A stretch of 64,000 nucleotides of DNA from Colwellia sp. 1_MG-2023 (GTDB lineage Bacteria > Pseudomonadota > Gammaproteobacteria > Enterobacterales > Alteromonadaceae). Below are positions 1-9,355 of this stretch, one piece after another. The stretch spans positions 280,951 through 344,950 of the forward strand of contig NZ_JAUOPE010000004.1 in NCBI RefSeq assembly GCF_030546755.1, given 5' to 3'. The position numbers were made by a program, and so were the translations under genes. The notes under the pieces are model-generated. The model was not told the DNA's origin and did no database searches. It worked only from the letters and a program-made list of their open reading frames with translations. The first letter of the stretch is position 1, and each line of letters opens with the position of its first letter.

Positions 1-1864
1 TTGGCTTTGCATTGGGCTCTGGATTATAAGCTAACGGCGCATCCAGTAAGATTTGTCGTAGCCTGTCAGTATCTTCAGCACGCATCGCATCGTTAATATT
101 ATTGAGAATCACATTCACGTCAGGCCAACAAAGAAAGCGTTCATTGGCGGTTAAAATGCGCTCATGACGTGTTGGTTGTGCATGATCATCAATGAGTAAC
201 TCTTCATATAGCTTTTCGCCTGGACGCAAGCCACTATATTTTAATTCAATATCACCGTCAGGGTTTGCCTCATCTTTTACGGTAAGTCCCATTAAGTGGG
301 TCATATTGATCGCAAGATCAACAATTTTAACCGGATCACCCATGTCTAAAACAAATACATCACCGCCTTTACCCATAGCACCTGCTTGTATTACTAACTG
401 TGCAGCTTCTGGAATGGTCATAAAATAGCGAATAATATCGGGATGAGTAATGGTGATCGGGCCACCGGCTTTTATTTGACGTTTAAATAAAGGCACAACT
501 GAGCCCGAAGAGCCCAGCACATTGCCAAAGCGCACCATTACAAAACGTGTGTTGTGATCACGAGGCGCTAAAGATTGTAAAACTAATTCGGCAAGACGTT
601 TTGTGGCGCCCATCACATTCGTTGGTCTGACGGCTTTATCGGTTGAAATAAGGACGAAAGTTTCTACTTCACAAAAAATAGCCGCTTGAGCAATTTCATA
701 TGTACCTAGGACATTGTTAGAAATACCAGCGATAACATTGCTTTCAACTAAAGGCACATGCTTATAAGCAGCAGCGTGATAAATAGTTTGTACATTTTGG
801 GTATGAAAAATAGTGGTCATCAGCATACCATTTTGCACATTACCGATAAGGGGCACGAGTGGTATGTCACTGTCAATTTCACGAAGATAAACTGTCAGCT
901 CTTGATTGATTTCATACAGAAAGGCTTCACTAACATCTAATAACACTAATTTTGTTGGCTTTTGATGAATAATTTGACGGCACAATTCTTTACCAATAGA
1001 GCCACCTGCGCCGGAAACCATCACAACTTTGCCACAGATATTTTCAGATAATAATTCAGGAATAGGCGCGACAGGCTCTCGGCCTAATAATTCATCGACA
1101 GAAACTTCACGCAGTTGATCAATTTTTCGTTTTCCTGAAACGATGTCAGCCATGTTGGGAATAGTTAACAATTCAAGCGCGTAGGGCTCAATAGAAGAAA
1201 CGATTTCTTTCATCCGAGTTTGGGTTACTTTATCAACTGCGATCAGTACTTTGTATTGACCAAAACGTTTGACGAGTTTGCCAATATCTTTCACAGGATG
1301 AATATTAATGCCGGCTAACTCTCTACCATGATATCGACTTTTTTGATCGATAAAGGCTAATGGTTGATATTGGTTACCTAAAGCAAGGGTATTGGCAAGT
1401 TGTCGACCAGTACTGCCGGCACCATAAATAACGACACCTTCTTTTTCATCAAACCATTTTTCACCGGTAATGATACCAAATGATGCTCTGGCACCAGCAA
1501 TTAAAAAACTAGCAACGGCAAAAAATACAATAGGAACAGAGCGAGGAACAAAGGCATCAAATGCATACCCAGCCAAAACGAAAACCACACTAGCAACCGC
1601 CACTAATGCAATCACTTTCATGGTTGATTTTGCGTTGAAATAACGAATGACTGAGCGGTATGTGCCTGAAAAATAAAGTAAAGCGATTGTGCAGAGGGTA
1701 ACAGTAATAAAAACCGATACTTCGGCTTGTGAGACATCAAAATTTGACACGCCTAAACGCAAGAAATATGCGAGGAAAAATGCAAATCCTACGGCAAAAG
1801 CGTCATAAGTTAATGCAATTAATAGTTTTGCTGAGCTAGGTATTAAGTCTATTTTTCTGATCAT
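1..1864 (-). CDS. UDP-N-acetylhexosamine 4,6-dehydratase (WbpM/PglF/CapD family), 3' end outside window
   Basis: Partial gene read from the ATG at 1864-1862 (GAAGG-type RBS just upstream) off the left edge; about 621 codons are visible. The N-terminal third has about four hydrophobic segments followed by a Rossmann-like domain (VVIYGAGSTGRQLA). A second nucleotide-binding domain carries VVMVSGAGGSIGKELCRQI. Downstream are LISTDKAVRPTNVMGATKR, in which Met replaces the usual catalytic Tyr of the YxxxK motif as in the WbpM/PglF branch, and SGLRPGEKLYEELL. Family role: NAD(P)-dependent 4,6-dehydration of UDP-GlcNAc to the 4-keto-6-deoxy sugar at the inner membrane. It is the first step towards bacillosamine or QuiNAc/FucNAc-type sugars and fits the aminotransferase and acetyltransferase genes that precede it on the same strand. 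Confidence 0.9.
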   Translation of the reverse strand, partial: MIRKIDLIPSSAKLLIALTYDAFAVGFAFFLAYFLRLGVSNFDVSQAEVSVFITVTLCTIALLYFSGTYRSVIRYFNAKSTMKVIALVAVASVVFVLAGYAFDAFVPRSVPIVFFAVASFLIAGARASFGIITGEKWFDEKEGVVIYGAGSTGRQLANTLALGNQYQPLAFIDQKSRYHGRELAGINIHPVKDIGKLVKRFGQYKVLIAVDKVTQTRMKEIVSSIEPYALELLTIPNMADIVSGKRKIDQLREVSVDELLGREPVAPIPELLSENICGKVVMVSGAGGSIGKELCRQIIHQKPTKLVLLDVSEAFLYEINQELTVYLREIDSDIPLVPLIGNVQNGMLMTTIFHTQNVQTIYHAAAYKHVPLVESNVIAGISNNVLGTYEIAQAAIFCEVETFVLISTDKAVRPTNVMGATKRLAELVLQSLAPRDHNTRFVMVRFGNVLGSSGSVVPLFKRQIKAGGPITITHPDIIRYFMTIPEAAQLVIQAGAMGKGGDVFVLDMGDPVKIVDLAINMTHLMGLTVKDEANPDGDIELKYSGLRPGEKLYEELLIDDHAQPTRHERILTANERFLCWPDVNVILNNINDAMRAEDTDRLRQILLDAPLAYNPEPNAKP

Positions 1865-1955
1865 CTGCAATCGCCTTCAGATCTAAAGCTTTAAATTATT
1901 CATTTTTTATGAATTATTGTTATTTTGATTTTTATTATTTTTCTATCATAACAGG

Positions 1956-3140
1956 TTATTTTAACGTGTCTGCTACTTTTGTAAATATTTCGTTAATTGC
2001 CTGACAGGTTGATGCTACTTCTTGTTCGGTTAATGTTGGGTGTACTAAAAACATTAAGCTTGTTTCACCTAATTGCTTGGCATTTTCTAGAGGTTGCTTA
2101 GGCTTGAAACTTGTTTTTTCAAACGCTTTTTCTAAATAAACTTCTGAGCAGCTGCCTGAATAACAAGGAATTTTAATTTCGTTAAAAGCCTCTATAATGC
2201 TATCTCTTGACCAAGGGCCAGGTAATTTTTCAGGCTTAATAAATACATAACATTTATAAAATGCATGTTCGATATAGTCAGGAATTTCAGGAACATCAAT
2301 AAAATCAAAAGCTTTACAAGTATTTAGTACTTTATCAGCATAGTTAGTTCGAGTTTGATGCCATTGTGGCATTCGAGCGGTTTGTATTCTGCCAATTGCT
2401 GATTGCATTTCAGTTAAGCGCCAATTGGTACCAAAAGATTCATGTAACCAACGATATCCAGGGGGATGTTCTTTTTCATAAACAGCAGCATAAGATTTTC
2501 CATGATCTTTAAATGCCCAGGCTTTTCGCCATAATTGTTCATTATTGGTGGTCAGCATGCCTCCTTCACCGCCGGTGGTCATGATTTTATCTTGGCAAAA
2601 TGACCACGCGCCAATATCACCAATACTACCGACTGAACGTCCTTTATACTTAGCACCATGCGCTTGTGCGCAATCTTCAATAACAAAAATGTTATGCGTT
2701 TTTGCTAACGCCATTATCTCGTCCATTTCACAGGGCCAACCCGCTAAATGGACACATATAACCGCTTTAGTGTTATCGGTTAATACCGCGGCAATGGATT
2801 GAGCGGTAATATTCTGAGAGTTAAGATCTATGTCTGCAAAAACTGGTGTCGCTCCCGCATTGACGATACAACTGATAGAAGCGATAAAAGTGCGAGAAGT
2901 CACAATGACTTCATCGCCTTGACCGATATTTAAACTTTGTAATGCCAAATCAAGTGCCAGTGTGCCGTTAGCTACAGCAACGGCGTATTGGCAATCAGTA
3001 AAAGCGGCGAATTCTTTTTCAAAATTTCGCCCTTCGTCGCCGGTCCAATAATTTACTTTATTAGAGCTAAGCACTTTACTGACTGCCGATATTTCTTCTT
3101 CAGAAAAACTGGGCCAAGGAGAAAAGGGTGTATTTAACAT
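1956..3140 (-). CDS. DegT/DnrJ/EryC1/StrS-family sugar aminotransferase (PglE-like)
   Basis: PLP-dependent aminotransferase, 394 aa, normal family length. GTLALDLAL around residues 59-67 belongs to the cofactor phosphate region. EDCAQAHGAKYKG (155-167) carries the Asp that contacts the pyridine nitrogen. SFCQDKIMTTGGEGG (180-194) contains the Schiff-base lysine K185. The family transfers an amino group from glutamate to a nucleotide-linked keto-sugar. Between a 4,6-dehydratase and a PglD-type acetyltransferase, the likely product is a UDP-4-amino-4,6-dideoxy-GlcNAc. It lies 8 bp from the acetyltransferase upstream of it, so the two are surely co-transcribed. The exact sugar cannot be read from sequence. 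Confidence 0.88.
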   Translation of the reverse strand: MLNTPFSPWPSFSEEEISAVSKVLSSNKVNYWTGDEGRNFEKEFAAFTDCQYAVAVANGTLALDLALQSLNIGQGDEVIVTSRTFIASISCIVNAGATPVFADIDLNSQNITAQSIAAVLTDNTKAVICVHLAGWPCEMDEIMALAKTHNIFVIEDCAQAHGAKYKGRSVGSIGDIGAWSFCQDKIMTTGGEGGMLTTNNEQLWRKAWAFKDHGKSYAAVYEKEHPPGYRWLHESFGTNWRLTEMQSAIGRIQTARMPQWHQTRTNYADKVLNTCKAFDFIDVPEIPDYIEHAFYKCYVFIKPEKLPGPWSRDSIIEAFNEIKIPCYSGSCSEVYLEKAFEKTSFKPKQPLENAKQLGETSLMFLVHPTLTEQEVASTCQAINEIFTKVADTLK

Positions 3141-3148
3141 AAAAAACC

Positions 3149-3772
3149 TTATCGCTTATGGGCAATTCGAGCAGGACAACCTACTACAGTAACATTTTCA
3201 GGCACATCATTAATTATCACCGTACCTGCGCCGACAATTACATTATCACCTATTGAGATCTGATGAATAATACTTGAGCCGATGCCCACCCAACATTGTT
3301 CTCCGATATTAACATCACCCGCTAAATTTACCCCAGGTGAAATATGACTAAACTCACCTATGTGGTTGTCATGGTCGATATTGGCGCCGGTATTGATAAT
3401 GACACCATCGGCGATTTTGGTGCCGATATTTATACAAGCGTTGGCAACAATTAATACGCCATCGCCTATTTCAATATGCTCACTCAATGTCGCGGCCGGA
3501 GAAATCAACGAAGTAATAACAAAGCCAAGCTGTTTAAATTCACGCTGTTTTTTTGCTCTGATTCCATTATTACCAATGGCAACAAACACGGCGTCATATT
3601 TTGACGCATGTTGAATTAAACTGGTTTCATCGCCGACAATCTCCCATTTATCACACGCCGATTTTTCAGGAAAATTGATATCGAAGAAATGAATGTTCCA
3701 TCCTAATTGTTCAGCAATATCTGCTGCAACTTTGCCATGACCACCCGCGCCTAAAATGGCTAAATTTTTCAT
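3149..3772 (-). CDS. NeuD/PglD-like sugar O/N-acetyltransferase (left-handed beta-helix)
   Basis: 207 aa. The N-terminal small Rossmann-like domain (LAILGAGGHGKVAADIAEQ) is typical of NeuD/PglD and binds the UDP-sugar. The rest is hexapeptide-repeat beta-helix (IGDGVLIVANACINIGTKIADG and following repeats), which binds acetyl-CoA at the trimer interface. GANIDHDNHIGEFSHISPG holds the conserved His (H134 region) that acts as base in PglD. Role inferred from context: N-acetylation of the 4-amino group made by the aminotransferase, giving a UDP-diacetylated dideoxy sugar. A sialic-acid O-acetyltransferase (NeuD) is the alternative from sequence alone, but no sialic acid genes are visible here. 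Confidence 0.85.
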   Translation of the reverse strand: MKNLAILGAGGHGKVAADIAEQLGWNIHFFDINFPEKSACDKWEIVGDETSLIQHASKYDAVFVAIGNNGIRAKKQREFKQLGFVITSLISPAATLSEHIEIGDGVLIVANACINIGTKIADGVIINTGANIDHDNHIGEFSHISPGVNLAGDVNIGEQCWVGIGSSIIHQISIGDNVIVGAGTVIINDVPENVTVVGCPARIAHKR

Positions 3773-3794
3773 TAATTACTGCCCTTATATTTTT

Positions 3795-4391
3795 TTAACT
3801 GTCTGTGCCAGTGAACTTGCTCATAGTTGCTTCCCCTTCGGCACTAATATCTGCTTGAGAAACGACTTTTTTCACGGTTAACAATAAAATTTTAATGTCT
3901 AACCATAGCGATTGATTATCAACATACCACACGTCTAACTCGAATTTTTCTTCCCAGCTAATGGCGTTGCGACCGTTTACTTGTGCCCAACCGGTAATGC
4001 CTGGTTTTACTTCATGGCGGCGTGCTTGTTGGGTGGAATACAGCGGTAGATATTCGACAAGCAAAGGTCTTGGACCAACCAAACTCATGTCACCTTTTAA
4101 CACACACCATAACCCCGGAAGTTCATCTAAACTTGTTTTTCTCATCAATTGACCGAAAGGGGTTAGCCGTTCTTCATCCGGTAATAATTGTCCCTTGGCA
4201 TCTTTGTTGTCGGTCATCGAGCGAAACTTTAGCATATTAAACGTTTTGCCATGTAAGCCCGGGCGAGTTTGTTTAAAAAGTATTGGACGGCAATTGAGAG
4301 CATATAAAATAACGGCACATACCAACAATACGGGTAGCAAAAAAACTAAGGCAAGCAAGGCAATGAGTATATCCATCAAACGTTTTAACAT
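3795..4391 (-). CDS. Initiating phosphoglycosyl transferase (PglC-like, bacterial sugar transferase)
   Basis: 198 aa, the size of the small monotopic PglC type and much shorter than WcaJ/WbaP. There is one hydrophobic N-terminal re-entrant helix (residues about 8-30), then LKFRSMT and KTSLDELPGLW with the catalytic Asp-Glu pair (D89-E90). GDMSLVGPRPLLVEYLPLYS and KPGITGWAQVNGRN complete the Bac_transf signature. The family moves a phospho-sugar from a UDP-sugar to undecaprenyl phosphate on the cytoplasmic face of the inner membrane, which starts glycan assembly. With the three genes beyond it, it matches the PglF-PglE-PglD-PglC set. It begins 1 bp after the end of the upstream glycosyltransferase gene. 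Confidence 0.9.
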   Translation of the reverse strand: MLKRLMDILIALLALVFLLPVLLVCAVILYALNCRPILFKQTRPGLHGKTFNMLKFRSMTDNKDAKGQLLPDEERLTPFGQLMRKTSLDELPGLWCVLKGDMSLVGPRPLLVEYLPLYSTQQARRHEVKPGITGWAQVNGRNAISWEEKFELDVWYVDNQSLWLDIKILLLTVKKVVSQADISAEGEATMSKFTGTDS

Positions 4392-4392
4392 G

Positions 4393-5586
4393 TTAATTAC
4401 TTCCTTGTTGTTTCTTTAGGTTTGCTTGGTATTGTGTTTTTAAATCTTGATAGAACTGCTGGCGTTTTGCTGATAAAAATTGATTCGCATATTGCCTACT
4501 TTTTTCTACATTTCTCACGGATTGTTCAGTGAGTTGATCAAGGTTATTACAGAGTTTATTTAACACAGTAAACAATGCCATGGCATCATCGGCTGGTACA
4601 CATAGTTCATCAGGAATTAGCTCAGGTATGCCACCAACAGAAGTACCAACGCAAGGTAAGCCTTGTGCCATCGCTTCAATAATGGCTCGAGGTAAACCTT
4701 CTGTTCGAGAGGGGAGCACAAATAAATCGGCTTGGCTTAAAAAATTAATGACTTCGTTGCTTTTAATTTCACCCACAAATTCAACGTTATTTTGAATATT
4801 TAATTGTTGCGCTTGTGCTTTTAATTCTGACAAGTGTTGACCGGCGCCTATCATGGTTAACTGAAAAGTGCTGTCTGCTTTTACCAGTGAAGAAAATGCT
4901 TGTAAGAGAATGTCGGGCGCTTTATACATTTGCTCTAATGAACCAACAAAAACAAGCTTTCTTGCGACTTGTTGATAGCTGCGGGGCGTATCGACTATCT
5001 GGCTTTCGTCTAACATAATCGATGAATAAAAACTGGTTAGGGTGTTTTTACCGGGTGGGTAGCGCTGTTGTAAGTAATATTGAGTCACGTAACTTGCGCC
5101 TAATGCTCGTTGACATTGCTTTTGAAGCGTTCGCTTACTGAAGGTTTTTAATAACGGCGCTGCTAGTTTTCCGCCAACACCAGTCGAAAAAACATCGTAG
5201 GGATCACCAATTACTTCTACCGCATAGGATTTATTTTTTTTCAGTAAGCAAGTAGCAATGGTTGCTGTTTGTGATGGCACACGAAATAGCAGCAAACCGT
5301 CTAATTTTAGTACCGCTAACAAAGATTTAATTAAGCGAGGTAAGGCAAAAATAAGCGCTTTTAAGCCAATATAATGAGGAAGCGCATGAAAAGTCACTTG
5401 CTTACCATTAGCTTGTAGCCAATCGGGTGAAACTTCTGATACTTCTTTTATTCTGGCAACAACGATTACTTGCTCAAATACCGCCGCATAACGTAACCAA
5501 AAATCATATTTAAAAGAAGAAGGTGTCCACACATTACCGTCAGGCGTTTGGTAGAAACGAAATTCACAATTTACGATGACATTCAT
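4393..5586 (-). CDS. Glycosyltransferase family 4
   Basis: 397 aa, GT-B fold. The C-terminal half has VFVGSLEQMYKAPDILLQAF and the GT4 donor-binding motif EGLPRAIIEAMAQGLPCVG, with the two Glu separated by seven residues. These contact the nucleotide-sugar. Cytoplasmic, and expected to extend the lipid-linked oligosaccharide started by the neighbouring PglC-like enzyme. Acceptor and donor cannot be deduced. It is packed in the minus-strand operon: its ATG lies 4 bp after the stop of the Wzy-like gene, and it ends next to the start of the phosphoglycosyl transferase. Confidence 0.88.
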   Translation of the reverse strand: MNVIVNCEFRFYQTPDGNVWTPSSFKYDFWLRYAAVFEQVIVVARIKEVSEVSPDWLQANGKQVTFHALPHYIGLKALIFALPRLIKSLLAVLKLDGLLLFRVPSQTATIATCLLKKNKSYAVEVIGDPYDVFSTGVGGKLAAPLLKTFSKRTLQKQCQRALGASYVTQYYLQQRYPPGKNTLTSFYSSIMLDESQIVDTPRSYQQVARKLVFVGSLEQMYKAPDILLQAFSSLVKADSTFQLTMIGAGQHLSELKAQAQQLNIQNNVEFVGEIKSNEVINFLSQADLFVLPSRTEGLPRAIIEAMAQGLPCVGTSVGGIPELIPDELCVPADDAMALFTVLNKLCNNLDQLTEQSVRNVEKSRQYANQFLSAKRQQFYQDLKTQYQANLKKQQGSN

Positions 5587-5590
5587 TGGG

Positions 5591-6958
5591 CTAATTCACT
5601 ACTCTTATTTTAGCTAATTGAAGGATGATCAAAGCGATAACAATGCCCATGATGATTTGTACGGGAATAAAGGTAAAACTATTCCTTATCATAATGAATA
5701 AAGGGATCAAAGCAACACCAATTAACGTATCGGCACGTACTGTTGACGCTATGCTGTCAAACTTCGCTAAACTGAGCCCTAAAATAAAGGCGATTAAAAC
5801 AATGCCTTTTTCACCAAAATTTAAATAGGCTTCAGCGACTGGTGAAAAACCAATAGGACCGGCTTTTTCTTGCACGACCACGTTTAACAAACGTTTGTCT
5901 TTTTTCGCTGGCGGTCGCTCAATCGGCAAAAATAATGCTAATTGGCGTTCAAAGGGCGCCCAATAACTCGCACCGTAGAGTAATTTAAAGCCTTCATTTC
6001 GCCATTTCACCACTTCTTGCACGGTTCGTAAACTACTGCCCATTTCAGCTATTGCATTGAGCGGATTCATATTATCAATTTCAGAATAGTCTCCTGATAA
6101 GCGGGCATTTTTCACAATGACGATGGCGATTAACATGATAAAAATCATTATCATCAGTTTAAAAGTACCAATAGGGATTTTTCGGCGACCTAATATTGCT
6201 GCGGCCACACAAGTTGGAAACATTACTTCACCGCGCAAACCTACTTTAAAAGCGATAACTGCCCAAATAGTAAAAGCAATAAAGTATAAATAGCCAAAGC
6301 CAGGACGATAAGAAACCGACACGAATACTACCGCCATTCCCATAAATAAATAAATATAAACAAATAATAGTGTTACTAAAGGTGATTGGTTTATTACGGT
6401 TAAATAAGCGGTGTAAGACTGTAATGCACCAGTGGCAAAGCCGACTAAAAGAAACGTGGTGATCATAAACAGTAACATGGCACCACCAATATGATAAAAG
6501 CGTTTTATTAAGCGTACATCTAATGCATCACGAATTAGCGATGATTTTTTAGAAAAAGTAACCGCGGTTAAAGCATAAATCAGCATGGTAAAATTCATTA
6601 AGTAAATGGCATAAAGTGTTTCCGCTCGATGAAACCAAAAACTGATGGAGTAGAGGATATCTTTATCGGTGATCAAGCCTATTGCAGAAACAAAAACTAA
6701 GCCGCCATGGAAAATGCTAAAAGCGGAAAAAAAGATAAAGCAAATCGACCAAATACCTTTTGGCAAAGTATAAGCTAGGAGTGCACTTAATATCAGCCAA
6801 TTAAATAACGAGAATAATTCGAGTTCTTCCCTTGTAAAAACAATTGCTTGCCAAAACGAGGTTAAAAGAATGATTGCCAACATTACTATAATAATGATGG
6901 AGCATACTTTTAATAAAGTCTGTCGTTCACTGGTATATGGCATAAAGCGCTTCAACAC
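5591..6958 (-). CDS. Polytopic membrane protein, probable O-antigen/oligosaccharide polymerase (Wzy-like)
   Basis: 455 aa, almost entirely hydrophobic, with about 10-12 predicted membrane spans. A larger soluble loop around residues 290-380 contains charged and aromatic residues. KVGLRGEVMFP after a central span resembles the Arg-containing region of oligosaccharide repeat-unit polymerases. Wzy proteins are poorly conserved, so the call rests on topology, size and position between a flippase, glycosyltransferases and the initiating transferase. The first ATG overlaps the upstream GT4 by 32 bp; Met6 (6943) would reduce this to 17 bp. An O-oligosaccharide ligase is an alternative. Confidence 0.6.
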   Translation of the reverse strand: MLKRFMPYTSERQTLLKVCSIIIIVMLAIILLTSFWQAIVFTREELELFSLFNWLILSALLAYTLPKGIWSICFIFFSAFSIFHGGLVFVSAIGLITDKDILYSISFWFHRAETLYAIYLMNFTMLIYALTAVTFSKKSSLIRDALDVRLIKRFYHIGGAMLLFMITTFLLVGFATGALQSYTAYLTVINQSPLVTLLFVYIYLFMGMAVVFVSVSYRPGFGYLYFIAFTIWAVIAFKVGLRGEVMFPTCVAAAILGRRKIPIGTFKLMIMIFIMLIAIVIVKNARLSGDYSEIDNMNPLNAIAEMGSSLRTVQEVVKWRNEGFKLLYGASYWAPFERQLALFLPIERPPAKKDKRLLNVVVQEKAGPIGFSPVAEAYLNFGEKGIVLIAFILGLSLAKFDSIASTVRADTLIGVALIPLFIMIRNSFTFIPVQIIMGIVIALIILQLAKIRVVN

Positions 6959-8027
6959 ACTGATTTAAATTAAACGAGCTGTTTTTGAAGGTTGTATGAT
7001 GCTTTTCTCGCTCGTTTAAGTTAGTTGTTATCGCATTGTTTACTGTTTCAACCCACAATTTTATTGGCTGTTCAACCGATAAATGTTGTACACAGGGTAG
7101 TTGCTGTGCAATTTCAATGACACCCGGTAAGTCATTCGCAACTACCGGCAAACCTACCGAAGCCGCTTCAATCACAGCACCTGGTAAACCTTCCCATAAT
7201 GAAGGAAAAAGCATGACATCAGCATGCGTGAGGAAGTCGTAAACATTCGGCTGTACATCGAGAAAAACGACATAATCTAAACAATGATGCTCTTGGGCAA
7301 GTGCGATGATTTCTTGTTGAATTTTTTCATCTTTTTTTCCGAGTAACGCTAAATTGATTGGCCCATATTGTTCGATATATTTGGCTAGTACAGGGATCAT
7401 AAAGCGATGGTTTTTTTGCTCGACCATGCGAGCAACATTGAGCATGACAGGGTAATGATTGGTGATGTTATTTTCTTGCCAGAAAGTCGGTTTTTTTGCT
7501 AATAATGTCTGATGATTTAACCCGTTATAGATGGTTTGACATCTTGGGTCTTGCTGCCAATCTGGTCGCCAAAAAATAGACAAAGCGGCATTACAAACGC
7601 CTAAAATATCGGTGGCAAATAGATTAATCAACTCATGTAAAAAACGGTTACGCCATTTGCGAACAAACGAGGTTTTTGCTGCATCATGGGTATTTCTAAA
7701 GTGTGCAATACGTTGCTTGACTCCGGCGAGCCAAGCTAAAAACAAAATAAAACCTGACACCATAGCAACATGAGAATGGACAACGTCGAATTTATGCTGA
7801 CGTAATAATCGATAAAATTTAATCGGAAAAAATACCCCTAATTGGCATAAATGCACTTCGCTGCCTAACGCTTTAATTTCTTCATCGAGTAAACCTTGCT
7901 TACCTGATAATGAGCAAAATTCGATATTTACCCCTTTATTCGATAGCGGTTGTAATGTCGCGAGGGTTCTTAGCTCTGCGCCGCCTCTGTCCATTTTTCC
8001 GAAAATATGCAGGACTTTTTTATTCAT
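6927..8027 (-). CDS. Glycosyltransferase family 4
   Basis: 366 aa GT-B enzyme. The N-terminus is KVLHIFGKMDRGGAELRTL, the usual acceptor-side glycine-rich start of GT4 (GGAE motif). The C-terminal donor domain has LFPSLWEGLPGAVIEAASVGLPVVA with the paired Glu residues. Cytoplasmic, with undecaprenyl-linked oligosaccharide as likely acceptor. It overlaps the flippase stop by 4 bp (ATGA) and the Wzy-like gene by 17-32 bp, evidence of translational coupling in one operon. Confidence 0.88.
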   Translation of the reverse strand: MNKKVLHIFGKMDRGGAELRTLATLQPLSNKGVNIEFCSLSGKQGLLDEEIKALGSEVHLCQLGVFFPIKFYRLLRQHKFDVVHSHVAMVSGFILFLAWLAGVKQRIAHFRNTHDAAKTSFVRKWRNRFLHELINLFATDILGVCNAALSIFWRPDWQQDPRCQTIYNGLNHQTLLAKKPTFWQENNITNHYPVMLNVARMVEQKNHRFMIPVLAKYIEQYGPINLALLGKKDEKIQQEIIALAQEHHCLDYVVFLDVQPNVYDFLTHADVMLFPSLWEGLPGAVIEAASVGLPVVANDLPGVIEIAQQLPCVQHLSVEQPIKLWVETVNNAITTNLNEREKHHTTFKNSSFNLNQCVEALYAIYQ

Positions 8028-9298
8028 GAATGAGCCTTGATTCGATTAATTTTTTTCCATTGAACAAAAAAAGTGACACACATAATGAGCATTTCAACGC
8101 TACAAGCGATAATCATCGCAATGGCCGCGCCGATAGTGCCCATGGATGGCACTAAAAATAAACAAGCAATCAACAAGGTTAAACTGCCAGACCCATAAAC
8201 AAACGCTTGTCGATTAAAACATTTTAATGCGTTTAAAGCAGAGCCTAAAAAGGTGTAACTGTAGCGGAACATACTGGCAATTATGATGAGTTTTAATTCG
8301 TCGGTGAGTAAAGCAATGGTTTGGTTATAAATAATGGTAAGTATCCATTCGCCAATAAAATGGGCAAAGACTAAACCGATTAAGCCGATACCAGCACCAA
8401 TTAACATCAGTAAACGCGTGGTTTTTATAAAGGCTTGATAGTTACCTTGATGAAATAAATGCGTTAATTTAGGCGTCACCGCTTGTGAAAGGCTATGAAT
8501 TAAAATGCCGCCAGCAACAAGGAAATAGCTGATCGCGGCAAAATGTCCGACACTTTGTGTGCCGTGAAAATACTCTAACGTATAATTGGGAATATAAACA
8601 AACATCGCGCTAAATAAAATTGAGACACTAATTGGCCAATATTTTTTGTAGATCTCCAATGAGGCGAAGATGGCTGCTATATTTTTACAAGTTGACCATA
8701 AAAAGAAGGCGCGATTTTCTTTTTCGGCAATAATTTTTCGCACTGTGTAGACATCAATACATGAGAAAACAATTGTAGTGATTGCCCAAGTAAAGAAGGT
8801 AAAGTGAATATTATGAGTAAATAGTGAAGCCGCTAATAACAACGTGATAGTGAAAAAACTACGGGTGGTTTGAGAAATTGCCGCTTGTTTATATTGTTGT
8901 TGTTTATGTAAATAACTATAACAAAGCTCAGAGGTACCATCGCCTACTTTAAAAATAATCACTGAAGTAATAATACTGGCGTATACATTTGATAGCAGCC
9001 AAGGTGATAGCAATACTAATAAAATAATGGCAATTGTTTGCGCGAAAAATCGTGCGTGTAAGTATTGCTCAAAATAGCGTTCATTGTGGTAATCGGTGAC
9101 AACTAAGGTTCTTAATTTAAAACTGAGCAATAAAAAGATGGGGGTGACAATAGACAGCGTAAGTACTAACTGACCTAAAATTAAATCATCGAATTGCTTA
9201 ACGATTATGATCAATAAAAGCCACTGTGCCGATGCTTGGGCAACATTAGCCAGAGTAGTTAAGCTGGCATCTTTTAGGGTGGTTAATTTACTAAACAT
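8024..9298 (-). CDS. Lipopolysaccharide/EPS flippase (Wzx-like, MOP superfamily)
   Basis: 424 aa, with about 12 hydrophobic segments along the whole length and short loops, the pattern of polysaccharide-exporting MOP flippases. The early segment SAQWLLLIIIVKQFDDLILGQ resembles the family's N-terminal region (lateral substitution of helix 1). Expected role: flipping undecaprenyl-PP-oligosaccharide from the cytoplasmic to the periplasmic face before polymerisation. It lies between two GT4 genes in the minus-strand operon. Wzx proteins diverge strongly, so function is inferred from topology and context. Confidence 0.78.
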   Translation of the reverse strand: MFSKLTTLKDASLTTLANVAQASAQWLLLIIIVKQFDDLILGQLVLTLSIVTPIFLLLSFKLRTLVVTDYHNERYFEQYLHARFFAQTIAIILLVLLSPWLLSNVYASIITSVIIFKVGDGTSELCYSYLHKQQQYKQAAISQTTRSFFTITLLLAASLFTHNIHFTFFTWAITTIVFSCIDVYTVRKIIAEKENRAFFLWSTCKNIAAIFASLEIYKKYWPISVSILFSAMFVYIPNYTLEYFHGTQSVGHFAAISYFLVAGGILIHSLSQAVTPKLTHLFHQGNYQAFIKTTRLLMLIGAGIGLIGLVFAHFIGEWILTIIYNQTIALLTDELKLIIIASMFRYSYTFLGSALNALKCFNRQAFVYGSGSLTLLIACLFLVPSMGTIGAAIAMIIACSVEMLIMCVTFFVQWKKINRIKAHS

Positions 9299-9355
9299 AG
9301 GTCTGCATTATTATCTTGTTAGTTTGCCATTCACTGTAAAACAGCATCTTAGTGA

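Noticed and set aside
192..940. Plus-strand reading frames antisense to the 4,6-dehydratase gene
   Set aside because: The minus strand encodes a continuous, highly recognisable WbpM/PglF protein through this region; the plus-strand frames have no domain or RBS support.
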